Assembly: GCF_024435355.1 (NCBI RefSeq)
Contig: NZ_JAMJWG010000025.1
Location: 62,001-126,000, forward strand
Origin: Streptomyces odontomachi
GTDB taxonomy: Bacteria > Actinomycetota > Actinomycetes > Streptomycetales > Streptomycetaceae
Direction: 5' to 3'
Length of the DNA stretch: 64,000 bases
Part shown: positions 34,340 to 42,870 of the stretch, one piece after another
How the letters are laid out: the number at the start of each line of letters is the position of its first letter
How positions within the stretch are numbered: position 1 is the first letter of the stretch
Notes under the pieces: model-generated
The model's input: the letters and a program-made list of their open reading frames with translations, nothing else
What the model was told of the DNA's origin: nothing
Database searches by the model: none
Made by a program: the position numbers and the translations under genes

Positions 34340-35956
34340 TCAGTAGGGGCCTGACCCCTCCGGGCGGTGCAGCCGGGCGAGGAGGTCGGCGATCTCGCGG
34401 GTCTCCTCATGGTCCTCGCCGAGGAGTACGCACATGTCCTCGTGAAGGGCGTCGAGGACGCCCTCGGCCTCGGTGCGGCGGCCTTCGGAGAAGAGCAGGA
34501 CGCCGATGCTGCGGCGCAGGTCGAGAGCGGTCTCGGAGCCGTCTCCGTCCGTGTCGGACACGGCCTGAAGCACTTCCTGGAACTCCCGAAGGGCTGCGGT
34601 GGCCTGGCCCAGGTTGGCCCGGCAGTGGGCGGCGTGCCGGCGGCACTCCAGTGCGCTGCCGCTGGACGGTCCGGCCGTACGGGCGTAGACGGCGGCCAGC
34701 ACGTCGAACTCCGGTAAGGCACGCCGGAAGTCCTCGCCGGCCATGAGGACCGCCGCGCGCTGCCGCCGCAGGCCGAGCACCCGCGGGTTGTGCGGCCCGA
34801 GGGTGCCGGCGGCCCTGGCGATCGCCGCCTTGAGGGCGTCCGCGGCCTGGGCGAACCGTCCGCTCTCGGCGAGGTCCACGGATCGGGCGTAGGCGTCCCG
34901 GATCGCGTCCCGCAGCGCGGTGTCGGCGCGCACCGCGATCGGCGCGGATGACGCGGGCTCGGGCGAGGGCGCGGGTGGCGTGGTCCGCCGCAGGGGTGCG
35001 TTCGGCTGCCGGTAGACCAGGGTCGGGTCGGGCACATCCGCAGGGGATCCGCCGTGGGAGAGGACCACGGCGTCCGTCGCTGAACCCGGCGGCGGCAGGT
35101 GCGGCGACAGGCGCTCGTACACGGCGTACGCGTCGGCCGGGCGCTGCTCGGGCGTCTTGGCCAGCAGGTCGAGAGTCAGTGCCTCCAGGTCCTGCGGCAC
35201 CTCGGGCCGCAGGGCGCGCAGCGGCGTCGGCGGCACGTCCATGTGCTGCTGCATGAGCTGGTAGTCGTTGTCGCCGCCGAAGACCGGCTCACCGGCAAGC
35301 AGTTCGTGCAGCACGCAGCCGAGCGCATAGAGATCGCTCAGCGGCGTGATCTGCGCGCCTTCGATCTGCTCGGGCGGCATGTAGCGGCTGGTGCCGATCC
35401 GGTTGCCGGTGGCCGTGAGCCGGGTGACGTCCGTGCCCAGCAGCTTGGCGATGCCGAAGTCCAGCACCTTCACCGTGCCGTCCGCGGCGATGAGGACGTT
35501 GTCCGGCTTCAGGTCGCGGTGCACGACCGGGATCGCGTGCGCGTACGACAGAACCGTGCAGATCTGCGCGGCGATCGACGCGGCCCAGCTCACCGGGAGC
35601 CGCGCCGTCGCCCCGTCCTCCGCACCCGCGAGCACCTTGCGCAGGGAGATCCCGCGCACGTACTCCATCACCAGGTACAGCCGGTCGTACGACGCCTCGT
35701 CCAGCACCGCATCGAACACCTGCGGCACGCCATGGTGACCGATCCGTGCGGTGACGCGCGCCTCGCGCTCGAAGCGGCGGGTGAACTCCTTCGCCTGCGC
35801 GGGTGACACGACGACGTCGGGCCGGATGAGTTTGACCGCGATCTCCCGGTCGAGAATGGCGTCGTAGCCGCGCCAGACCGTGCCCATGCCGCCGGACTCG
35901 ATCTCCTCGATCAGCTCATAACGACCCTGCTCACCGATCCTCCGAGCCTGCGCCAC
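34340..35956 (-). CDS. Ser/Thr protein kinase with C-terminal TPR-like region, TTA codon
   Basis: The 538-residue protein has a canonical Hanks kinase domain (residues about 12-275): glycine loop ESGGMGTVW, AVKLI lysine, HRDLKPDN catalytic loop, DFGIAK and a MPPEQ P+1 segment. A Pro-rich linker leads to helical repeats (from about 350) with the spacing of TPRs (ALEFRRALPEF-like units, CRANLGQATAALREFQEV). There is no TM helix or PASTA domain, so it is a soluble kinase. Leu414 is encoded by TTA (34715-34717), a rare codon that in Streptomyces ties translation to the bldA tRNA. The start codon is GTG. Confidence 0.9.
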   Translation of the reverse strand: MAQARRIGEQGRYELIEEIESGGMGTVWRGYDAILDREIAVKLIRPDVVVSPAQAKEFTRRFEREARVTARIGHHGVPQVFDAVLDEASYDRLYLVMEYVRGISLRKVLAGAEDGATARLPVSWAASIAAQICTVLSYAHAIPVVHRDLKPDNVLIAADGTVKVLDFGIAKLLGTDVTRLTATGNRIGTSRYMPPEQIEGAQITPLSDLYALGCVLHELLAGEPVFGGDNDYQLMQQHMDVPPTPLRALRPEVPQDLEALTLDLLAKTPEQRPADAYAVYERLSPHLPPPGSATDAVVLSHGGSPADVPDPTLVYRQPNAPLRRTTPPAPSPEPASSAPIAVRADTALRDAIRDAYARSVDLAESGRFAQAADALKAAIARAAGTLGPHNPRVLGLRRQRAAVLMAGEDFRRALPEFDVLAAVYARTAGPSSGSALECRRHAAHCRANLGQATAALREFQEVLQAVSDTDGDGSETALDLRRSIGVLLFSEGRRTEAEGVLDALHEDMCVLLGEDHEETREIADLLARLHRPEGSGPY

Positions 35957-36039
35957 GCGTCGCGCCCCCGTTGCACTGATGCTTCGTTACCCGACAGCCG
36001 TACACGGTACCGACCTGGCGGTGCCGAGCGCTGGCGTTC

Positions 36040-36231
36040 CTACAGCAGGTGGTCGGCTTTGCCGGCCTTGATCTCGGTGACGAGGGTGCGCAGGGCTTCG
36101 AGGGAGTCGGTGAGGTAGTGGTCCTCCTGGCCGGCTACGGCTATGTAGGCGTTGCCGTCGGCGTCGGTGCCGAGACGGAAGCAGTTGCTTCCGTCGGCGC
36201 AGAAAGGCACTTCCCAGGTGATGTCGGGCAT
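36040..36231 (-). CDS. Small DUF397-like partner protein, triad 2
   Basis: The 63-residue protein (PDITWEVPFC, DGNAYIAVAG, ending GKADHLL) is a paralogue of the one at 10404 (50 of 63 residues identical). It starts 9 bp after the stop of the XRE gene with GAGGAG upstream, so it is co-translated with it. Confidence 0.82.
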   Translation of the reverse strand: MPDITWEVPFCADGSNCFRLGTDADGNAYIAVAGQEDHYLTDSLEALRTLVTEIKAGKADHLL

Positions 36232-36240
36232 GAGGTCTCC

Positions 36241-37092
36241 TCAGAGGTTGCTGGCGATGGCGTGGATAAGGTCCCGGGATTCCTCGGGACTCAACGAGTG
36301 TTCGTCCATCCAGGAAAGGTAAGAACGGTACTTTGCGAGCTGGGATTCCGCGTAGGTGAACTCGGGCCTGCGTGTCGAGTCCAGTTGAACGGTGTCGAGT
36401 TGCGGTACGGCGCCTTCGGCGTAGCCGAGCGCATGTCCCGAGCCCGGGAAGCCCGCGCAACTGGTGGGAATGACGCGCACGGTGATGTTGGGGCGCTCTG
36501 ACATGATGCAGAGGTACCGGAGTTGCGTCTGAGCGACTTTGCTTCCACCGAACGGGATACGAATGGCCGCTTCGTGAACGTAGGCGATGTAGTCGAGCGA
36601 GACGGGTGGGTCCAGAACCTGCTGCCGTTCCAATCTGAACTTCACGCGCAACTCGATCTCAAGACGAGACATGGGCGGCAGCCCCACGCTGAATACGGCT
36701 CGTGCATAGTCCTCCGTGTGCAGCATGCCCGGCAGGTGAACGATCTGTCCGGTACGGAGACGCTTGGCATGCCATTCGAACTCGGCAATGTCGAGTAGTT
36801 CCGCGGGCAGAGTTCCACGGTACTGCTCCCACCAACCGGGCTCGGACTCCTCGGCCATCGCCGCCAACGCCTCGATGTACGCATCGTCCGAGCAGTCGTA
36901 GTTGTTGGCCAGGGTGCGTACGCGCGCTGCGCTGATGACCCGAGTACCCGCCTCCATATTGTTGATCTTGGCACGGTCCAACCCGAGCAGGCTGGCCGCA
37001 TACTGCGTACTCATGCCTGCCGCAATGCGGAGTTTGCGCATCTCGGCACCGAGGCGCTGCTGCCGCTCCGTGGGTGCGCTTCGCATCGACAT
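36241..37092 (-). CDS. XRE-family HTH regulator with DUF5753-type domain, triad 2
   Basis: The 283-residue paralogue of the regulator at 9544 has the same domain plan: HTH at about residues 12-65 (LRIAAGMSTQYAASLLGLDR), then WWEQYRGTLP, VHLPGMLHTEDYA, QLRYLCIMSERPNITV and GAVPQLDTVQLDSTRRPEF. By eye about half the positions match across the full length. It should repress or activate its own divergent promoter and be antagonised or assisted by its small partner. GGAGGGGA lies 6 nt before the ATG at 37092. Confidence 0.9.
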   Translation of the reverse strand: MSMRSAPTERQQRLGAEMRKLRIAAGMSTQYAASLLGLDRAKINNMEAGTRVISAARVRTLANNYDCSDDAYIEALAAMAEESEPGWWEQYRGTLPAELLDIAEFEWHAKRLRTGQIVHLPGMLHTEDYARAVFSVGLPPMSRLEIELRVKFRLERQQVLDPPVSLDYIAYVHEAAIRIPFGGSKVAQTQLRYLCIMSERPNITVRVIPTSCAGFPGSGHALGYAEGAVPQLDTVQLDSTRRPEFTYAESQLAKYRSYLSWMDEHSLSPEESRDLIHAIASNL

Positions 37093-37220
37093 GCGGTCCC
37101 CTCCACTTGACCCGGCCGGATCTGCCGCGTCCAAGAATCGTGCCGAACCCGATCGTGGCAATGTGCCACTGAAACAGTAGCGCGGCGCCTAACCGTCCGC
37201 TAGCGTTCCGTTACGCGCAC

Positions 37221-37240
37221 GCTACACACCGCAACGCCGG
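37221..37240 (-). promoter_or_regulatory. Conserved motif in the divergent promoter of triad 2
   Basis: Read on the minus strand this is CCGGCGTTGCGGTGTGTAGC, differing at two positions from the block at 9400-9419. It sits 129 bp before the XRE start, almost the same distance as in triad 1 (125 bp). Confidence 0.55.
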
Positions 37241-37347
37241 AAGCGCGCCACGCGGGCATGCCCGCCTGCCCTGGGCGGGCGCGCCCGCGGCCAGGGCGGT
37301 AGGCCACCGGCGACCTCGATCCCTCCACCACAGCAATGGAGCTCGCC

Positions 37348-37761
37348 ATGCCCGACATTCCCGCCGTCCCCGCACACTGGCGCTTCCCCGCCCGCCCCGC
37401 CTCCGCGCGGCGGGCCCGGCACGCCGTCACCGAGTCGCTGCCGCACGTTCACCGGCGCCACCTCGGCGACAACCTGGGCCTGTTGACCTCGGAGCTGGTG
37501 ACCAATGCCCTCCGGCACGGGGCCTGCCGCGAGGACGAGGACCTCATCGAACTCGTTCTCTGGCCGGCCGACGGACACTACTGGCTCGCCGTCTCCGACC
37601 CCGGCGCCGGAAAGCCCGTACTGGCCCACCCGGACGCGGACTCCGAGAACGGCCGGGGTCTGATCCTCGTCGACCATCTCGCCGCCGCCTGGACCGTCCG
37701 GCCCCGCCCCACGTGCGGAACATCCGTGATCGCGGGCCTCTCATTCCAGCAGGGTGGTTGA
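37348..37761 (+). CDS. Short HATPase (RsbW-like) protein, triad 2
   Basis: The 137-residue GHKL ATPase has the N-box LLTSELVTNALRHGA, the G1-like VSDPGAGKP and the G2-like NGRGLILVDHLA. It is a paralogue of the protein at 8907, sharing PAHWRFPARP, LVLWPADGHYW and AAAWTVRPRP. It is divergent from the XRE gene, so the whole three-gene module at 36040-37761 mirrors the module at 8907-10595. An upstream in-frame ATG (37336) is less likely because ATGGAG serves as the ribosome site. Confidence 0.85.
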   Translation: MPDIPAVPAHWRFPARPASARRARHAVTESLPHVHRRHLGDNLGLLTSELVTNALRHGACREDEDLIELVLWPADGHYWLAVSDPGAGKPVLAHPDADSENGRGLILVDHLAAAWTVRPRPTCGTSVIAGLSFQQGG

Positions 37762-37803
37762 CCTGGGAGTGGTCGGCCGGGAGGGTGCGGAAGGCCGGGA
37801 GGC

Positions 37804-40800
37804 TCAGGCCGTCTCGTCGTCGATGTTCTCCTCCCGGCGGATCATCCGCCAGGCCGCCCGGCGGGCACTCTGGTTGAGCGACTGCTTGAAGCTTTCGTCA
37901 TGGCTGAAGTACTGGCGTCCCATGTCGGCGATGGTGTCGATGTGTTCGGCCATCTTGTCCTCGAAGACCTCGTCGAAGACGAGCCCGAAGTTCTCCTCGT
38001 CGTTGACGGCCGCCGCGCGGACCTTCGGGTCCGCCTTGGCCTCCGAGAACGGCGTGATCACGTCCTGTTCGGTGAAGTCGGTGCCGAACTTGTCGTTGAA
38101 CTTCTCGATCAGCTCAGACAGAAGCGATTTCTCGTGCTCCTTGGTGCCTCCCGCACCTTCGCCGAAACCTCGGAGCTCGGCCGGTCCCTCGGCGGTCAGG
38201 GAGAGGTCGTGTTCGCCGGTCCTCTGCACGCGCAGATGGCTGAGGTCGACGTCGCCTATGTCCACGCCGCCGTCCCCGCGTCGCGGCAGGCGGTTGAGCA
38301 GGTGGCGGCCGTACAGGTAGAGGCATTCGAGGTCGGCGTCGCGGTAGGGCACGATCTGCGAGAGGAAACCGTATTTCCGCACGTAGTCGTTGAGGTCCGC
38401 GCGGAACTGCTCGGCGGCTTCGCGGGCATCCTCGTCCGGGTCACCCGCCTCGTCCTTGCGGTCCAGCAGCTCGGCGAACCGATCGACGGCGGGGCCGAGG
38501 TGCCGGTACAGCTCGGCGTGCAGCTTCTCCCAGCGGGCCGCCGAGCCCGCCGCCTTCTCCTCGGCCGTCAGATAGGCGTCGGCGAAGTCCCGCATCTCGT
38601 CCTCGACGAGGATGTCGGGCTGCATGACCCGGCTCTGCGCGGTGTAGAGGAGGTTGGGGTCGGAGGGGAGGGTGTTCGCCTCCTCGAAGTACGGGCGGAA
38701 GGACTCCTTGATGTCCTCGGCGTCGTTGACGAAGTCCAGAACGGCCAGGTCCGCCTGCGACTTGCGGTCGGCGGTACGGTTCAGACGGGAGAGGGTCTGG
38801 ACGGCATTGATGCCCGCGAGTTTCTTGTTCACGTACATCGTGGTGAGCAGCGGCTGGTCGAAGCCGGTCTGGTACTTCTCGGCGACGACCAGGATGCGGT
38901 ACTCGCGCTGCGTCGCCCTCCCGCCGGTGCGCACGGCCTTGTCGTCCTTGCGCGTGTACGCGAACGCCTTCGGCAGCGCGGACTCGGCCAGGCCGCCGTT
39001 CTCCTTCGGCTCGGTCGTCTCCTCGCCGTCGTACGTGAGGCTTCCGGAGAACGCGACCAGGACGCCGGGGTCGGGATACGCGCGGTCGTCGATGTACTTC
39101 CTGATCGCACGGGCCATCTGCACGGCACTGTGCCGGGACGCCGTCACCACCATGGCCTTGGCGCGCCCGCCGAGCCTGCCGGCGGTGTGGGTGCGGAAGT
39201 GCTCGACGACCACCTGTGCCTGCTGCGCCACGGTGGAGTCGTGCGTGAGGGCGTACCGGGCGAGCAGCGGGTTCGCCTTGGAGGGGTCCACCTCGCGCTC
39301 GTCCGGGTTCTTGTTCACCAGCTTCCAGTACGTGTTGTACGTGACGTAGGTGCGCAGGGGGTCGAGGATGAAGCCTTCCTCGATGGCCTGGCGCATCGAG
39401 TACGTGTGGAAGGGGAGGTACGTCGGCTTGCCGTTGACGTTCTCCAGGGTGCCGAAGAGTTCGAGCGTCTTGGCCTTGGGTGTGGCGGTGAACGCGAAGT
39501 AGGAGAGGTTGGAGGCCTTGCTGCGCTGGACGGCCTTCCTGCGGAGCTTGGCACCGGTGGTCGCCGCCGCTGCCTGTTCGGTGGCCCCCGGCTCATCGGA
39601 GTCCGAGTCCAGGCCCATGTCACGCAGTGCCGCGCGGACGTCCGTGGCCGCGCCGCCGGACTGCGAGGAGTGCGCCTCGTCCACGATGATCGCGAAGTTA
39701 TGGCCCTGGATCTCGGTGGGGTTGCGGCGCAGGTAGTCGATGAGGGCCGGGAAGGTGTGCAGCGTAACCGTGATGATCTTCCCGGTCTCGCGGGACAGCG
39801 CCTTGGCAAGCTGGTCGGACTTGGCCCCGTGCTTCTCGTCGATCTTCACGACCAGACCGGCGGTCTTCTCGAAACTGCCGACGGTCTCCCGGAGCTGAGC
39901 GTCGAGATTGCGCCGGTCCGTGATGATGACGACCTTGTCGAATACGGGCGCGCCCGGTTTGAGCCCGGCAGCCATAGCGTCGGGGTCGATCTCGGTCGGG
40001 TCGGTGGGCGTGTGCAGTGACGAGAGGCGGTGGGCCAGCCATCCGATGGTGTTCGACTTGCCGGAGCCGGCGGAGGCCATGCCGAGGTAGTTGTGACCGG
40101 CGCCGTGGCGGGACGCGTGGTCGGCGAGCTTCTTGACGATGTCCCACTGGTGGTAACGCGGGAAGATCAGCTTCTTCCGCGTCCGCCCGTCCGGCCCCTT
40201 CTCCTTGCTGAGGTGCACGAACCGCTCGATCAGATCCAGCCAGGTGTCCCGCTCCCAGATCTGCTCCCACAGGTACGAGGTCGCGTAGGTCCCGGGGACG
40301 GTGGGCGGCGGGTTCCCTGCGCCGCCGGGCTCCCCCGGGCCTTCCGACCCGGTGTTGAACGGCAGGAACCGCGTCGGCTTGCCCCGCAGCTCCGGCGCGA
40401 CGAACACCAGGTCCGTGTCGATGGCGAAGTTCGCAATCACGCGCCGCGTGAAGATCAGCTCGGTGGGGTCGCGGTCGGTGCGGTACTGCTCCTTGGCGGC
40501 TTCCACACCCTGGCGCGTGAGGGCGTTCTTCAACTCGGCGGTCGCCAGTGGAATCCCGTTGAGGAAGAGGGTGAGGTCGAGGCGCTTTCCCTTGTCCGCC
40601 TGCTTGGCGGCGTACTCCAGCTCCTTGACGAAGGTCAGCCGGTTCTTCCGGTAGTCGTCCAGGACCGCGTCCGACGCGACGAGCGACGGCTTGAAGTACG
40701 CGAGCCTGATCAGGACGCCGTGGTCCTTCACACCCTTGCGGAGTACGTCCAGTACTCCATCGGTTCCGATCGCCTGGTCCACGCGCTTGGCGAACCCGGC

Positions 40801-41004
40801 CTGGGCGGTGTTGGGGTCCCCGCCGTAGAGGGCGATCAGCTCACTCCAGTCATCGGCTTGTGTCTTGCCGATGAACTCGAACAGCTGGGCGGTGTCCAGG
40901 CCGAGGTGGGGGCGGTAGTCCTGCCGGTTTCCTTCACGCCAGCCGCGCTTCTTCATGGCGGCGGCTATGGCGTTCCCGAAGGTTGCTTCGTCGTGCACGG
41001 GCAT
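37804..41004 (-). CDS. hsdR: Type I restriction endonuclease subunit R
   Basis: The 1066-residue protein is the motor and nuclease of a type I system. An N-terminal PD-(D/E)xK nuclease (D143, then ELK at 157-159 in NGIPLATAELKN) is followed by SF2 translocase motifs: Walker A ASAGSGKS (about 310-317), VDEAH (441-445), TATPKAK, and late motifs including YQTGFDQPLL and QTLSRLNR. Length and motif order are those of HsdR. It is the last gene of the operon, starting 6 bp after the DUF4276 stop. Confidence 0.95.
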   Translation of the reverse strand: MPVHDEATFGNAIAAAMKKRGWREGNRQDYRPHLGLDTAQLFEFIGKTQADDWSELIALYGGDPNTAQAGFAKRVDQAIGTDGVLDVLRKGVKDHGVLIRLAYFKPSLVASDAVLDDYRKNRLTFVKELEYAAKQADKGKRLDLTLFLNGIPLATAELKNALTRQGVEAAKEQYRTDRDPTELIFTRRVIANFAIDTDLVFVAPELRGKPTRFLPFNTGSEGPGEPGGAGNPPPTVPGTYATSYLWEQIWERDTWLDLIERFVHLSKEKGPDGRTRKKLIFPRYHQWDIVKKLADHASRHGAGHNYLGMASAGSGKSNTIGWLAHRLSSLHTPTDPTEIDPDAMAAGLKPGAPVFDKVVIITDRRNLDAQLRETVGSFEKTAGLVVKIDEKHGAKSDQLAKALSRETGKIITVTLHTFPALIDYLRRNPTEIQGHNFAIIVDEAHSSQSGGAATDVRAALRDMGLDSDSDEPGATEQAAAATTGAKLRRKAVQRSKASNLSYFAFTATPKAKTLELFGTLENVNGKPTYLPFHTYSMRQAIEEGFILDPLRTYVTYNTYWKLVNKNPDEREVDPSKANPLLARYALTHDSTVAQQAQVVVEHFRTHTAGRLGGRAKAMVVTASRHSAVQMARAIRKYIDDRAYPDPGVLVAFSGSLTYDGEETTEPKENGGLAESALPKAFAYTRKDDKAVRTGGRATQREYRILVVAEKYQTGFDQPLLTTMYVNKKLAGINAVQTLSRLNRTADRKSQADLAVLDFVNDAEDIKESFRPYFEEANTLPSDPNLLYTAQSRVMQPDILVEDEMRDFADAYLTAEEKAAGSAARWEKLHAELYRHLGPAVDRFAELLDRKDEAGDPDEDAREAAEQFRADLNDYVRKYGFLSQIVPYRDADLECLYLYGRHLLNRLPRRGDGGVDIGDVDLSHLRVQRTGEHDLSLTAEGPAELRGFGEGAGGTKEHEKSLLSELIEKFNDKFGTDFTEQDVITPFSEAKADPKVRAAAVNDEENFGLVFDEVFEDKMAEHIDTIADMGRQYFSHDESFKQSLNQSARRAAWRMIRREENIDDETA

Positions 41005-41010
41005 GAGCGG

Positions 41011-41625
41011 TCATTCCCCCCGCTTTCCGGTGATCAGGTAGCCGATGTCACGGCAGAACTTGTCGAAGGAGAGTGAGTTGGCGCGAGCGAGGTCGAGATC
41101 GATGACGTCGGCCAGTGCCGCCTGGTCCACACGCGGGCGGTACCGCACCCCGTCGCGCCGGTGGTGGGTCAGCCAGCCCTTGCAGTCGCGTAACGTCTCG
41201 CTGTTGGCCGGGACCTCCAAGTGCTCGGCGAGCCCGGCCCGGCCGCCGAGGGACGGCGCCGACGCGAGGAACCACGCCTCGAACTCCCGGTTCGCCAATA
41301 CGACGGCCGTGCGGCGGTCCGGCCGGGTGGCTTCGGCCCGGGCCAGCAACGAGGGCCCGAGGCTTGCCGGGCAGTCGTCGTCGGCGTCGATGACGACCAG
41401 GATGCCGCCCGGGTGGTCGGCGGGCACGCGGCGGGCCTGAGCCTCCACGGCGGCTTCCAGGCCGCCCGGTCGGACCAGCCTGCCGCGGTCGACCAGGAAG
41501 GGCGGCTGGATGTCCGCGTCCCAGATCTGCGCCTCGTACATCAGCCGTCGGAGGAGGACGGGCAGTGCGCTGATCTCGCCCTCGCCCTCGACGACGGAGG
41601 CGATCGTGGCCCTCGGGTGGTTCAC
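41011..41625 (-). CDS. DUF4276 family protein, TOPRIM-like
   Basis: The 204-residue protein has an early glutamate motif (SVVEGEGE, Glu13) and a DxD motif (VVIDADDD, residues 80-84), the two metal-binding elements expected of a TOPRIM-like nuclease. The name DUF4276 is from memory of the family, and the TOPRIM assignment is inferred from those motifs. It overlaps the ATPase gene by 4 bp (GTGA) and lies between it and hsdR. ATPase plus TOPRIM-like pairs occur in phage defence (for example AriA/AriB of PARIS, OLD-type systems). Confidence 0.78.
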   Translation of the reverse strand: MNHPRATIASVVEGEGEISALPVLLRRLMYEAQIWDADIQPPFLVDRGRLVRPGGLEAAVEAQARRVPADHPGGILVVIDADDDCPASLGPSLLARAEATRPDRRTAVVLANREFEAWFLASAPSLGGRAGLAEHLEVPANSETLRDCKGWLTHHRRDGVRYRPRVDQAALADVIDLDLARANSLSFDKFCRDIGYLITGKRGE

Positions 41626-42863
41626 TCCTCGTCCTCCGGCTGCTCGTCGGGCTGGGTGAGAGGTTCGACCACCGGGCGCAGCTGGTCGGAGCGCAGGAGT
41701 TCGGCCGTGGTCGCCAGGCCATCGGCGACGATCGACCGGCTCACGGGGTCCACTTCGCCGATCACCGTCACGCCGTGCTCGGCGGCGACCACGCGGATGG
41801 CCGACAGATCGGCCTCCTTGCGGTCGAACAGCTCCGCGCTCTGCGTGGTGGCGAGGACCTGTACGTACTCACTCGCTTCCGTGAGCGCGTCGTAGAGGGC
41901 TCCGGCGGCAAGCGGGTGCAGGGCGAGTTCGGGCTCTTCGACGGCGATCAGCGGAATCCAGCCTTCCCGGGCTTCAGGCTGGAAGAGGGCGGTCAGCAGA
42001 CCGATGGCGCGGATAGTCCCCTCCGACATGGACTCAGCCCGGAACACGTGCGGTTCGGCCTCACCGTCGGTGGCGAAGCTGATCCGTGCCGCGATGTAGT
42101 CAGCGGAGGGGTCCGTGGGACCGACCTCCACGACTCCGGGCACGACCACCCCCAGGTACTGCGAGAGGCGGTCACGCTCCTGATCCCCGAGTGCGGCCAG
42201 AGCTGGACCGAGCTCGCTGCCGTTCTCACCGAGAGCTCCGGCGGTCGGTGTGTTCGGGCTGGCCTTGCGGAGATGGGACAGGTCAGGGCTGTAGAAGAAC
42301 ATCTCCGTGAGAGCCGAGTGAAGCTCGGTAAAAGGCTCTGCCTCACTCATTCGCGAAAGTTCCAACAGCTTGTGACGGCGCCCCTTCCCCGTGCGGTCGC
42401 GCATCAGGAAGTGCTTGGTTTTTGCCTGGCCCCCGTCGCCAGGGTGGCGCATCTCGCAGAACTCCCGCTGGATACGGACACCGGGCCCCGCGTCGTGCCC
42501 CGCCCCGGGGGCGATCGACGGCGCGAGAGTTACCTCGTACTGCCCCACCCAGGGATTTGCCTCGGGAGTGGTCGCCGACAGGTGAAATTCCAGCCCGATC
42601 GTGCAGGATGTCGCCGACTCAGGCACCCTGCGCAGCACCTCCGTCCATCCGCCGCGCGTCGCCACGGCTTCGGCCGGAGATTTCACCAGCGCGTCACGGA
42701 TGAAGCGCAGGGCGTCCAGGAAGTTCGACTTGCCTGCGGCATTCAGCCCGAGCAGGACGGTGAACCGGCCGAGCTTCACGTCGCAATGGGCGATGGATTT
42801 GAAGTTGTCGATCCGGACACGAGTGAGGAACGGCATCGGGCGATGGGGCGCGGCGGGACTCAT
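41622..42863 (-). CDS. AAA family (ABC/SMC-like) ATPase embedded in the type I operon
   Basis: The 413-residue protein of the AAA15/AAA21 (OLD/RecF-like) class begins with RVRIDNFKSIAHCDVKLG and Walker A GLNAAGKSN (39-47). A helical insert follows, then Walker B LIAVEEPELALHP with the D-loop-like TTQSAELFD. Such ATPases pair with TOPRIM nucleases in defence modules, and the partner is the overlapping DUF4276 gene. It starts 7 bp after hsdS, so the pair belongs to the same transcript as the restriction system. Confidence 0.88.
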   Translation of the reverse strand: MSPAAPHRPMPFLTRVRIDNFKSIAHCDVKLGRFTVLLGLNAAGKSNFLDALRFIRDALVKSPAEAVATRGGWTEVLRRVPESATSCTIGLEFHLSATTPEANPWVGQYEVTLAPSIAPGAGHDAGPGVRIQREFCEMRHPGDGGQAKTKHFLMRDRTGKGRRHKLLELSRMSEAEPFTELHSALTEMFFYSPDLSHLRKASPNTPTAGALGENGSELGPALAALGDQERDRLSQYLGVVVPGVVEVGPTDPSADYIAARISFATDGEAEPHVFRAESMSEGTIRAIGLLTALFQPEAREGWIPLIAVEEPELALHPLAAGALYDALTEASEYVQVLATTQSAELFDRKEADLSAIRVVAAEHGVTVIGEVDPVSRSIVADGLATTAELLRSDQLRPVVEPLTQPDEQPEDEE

Positions 42864-42870
42864 GACGCAA

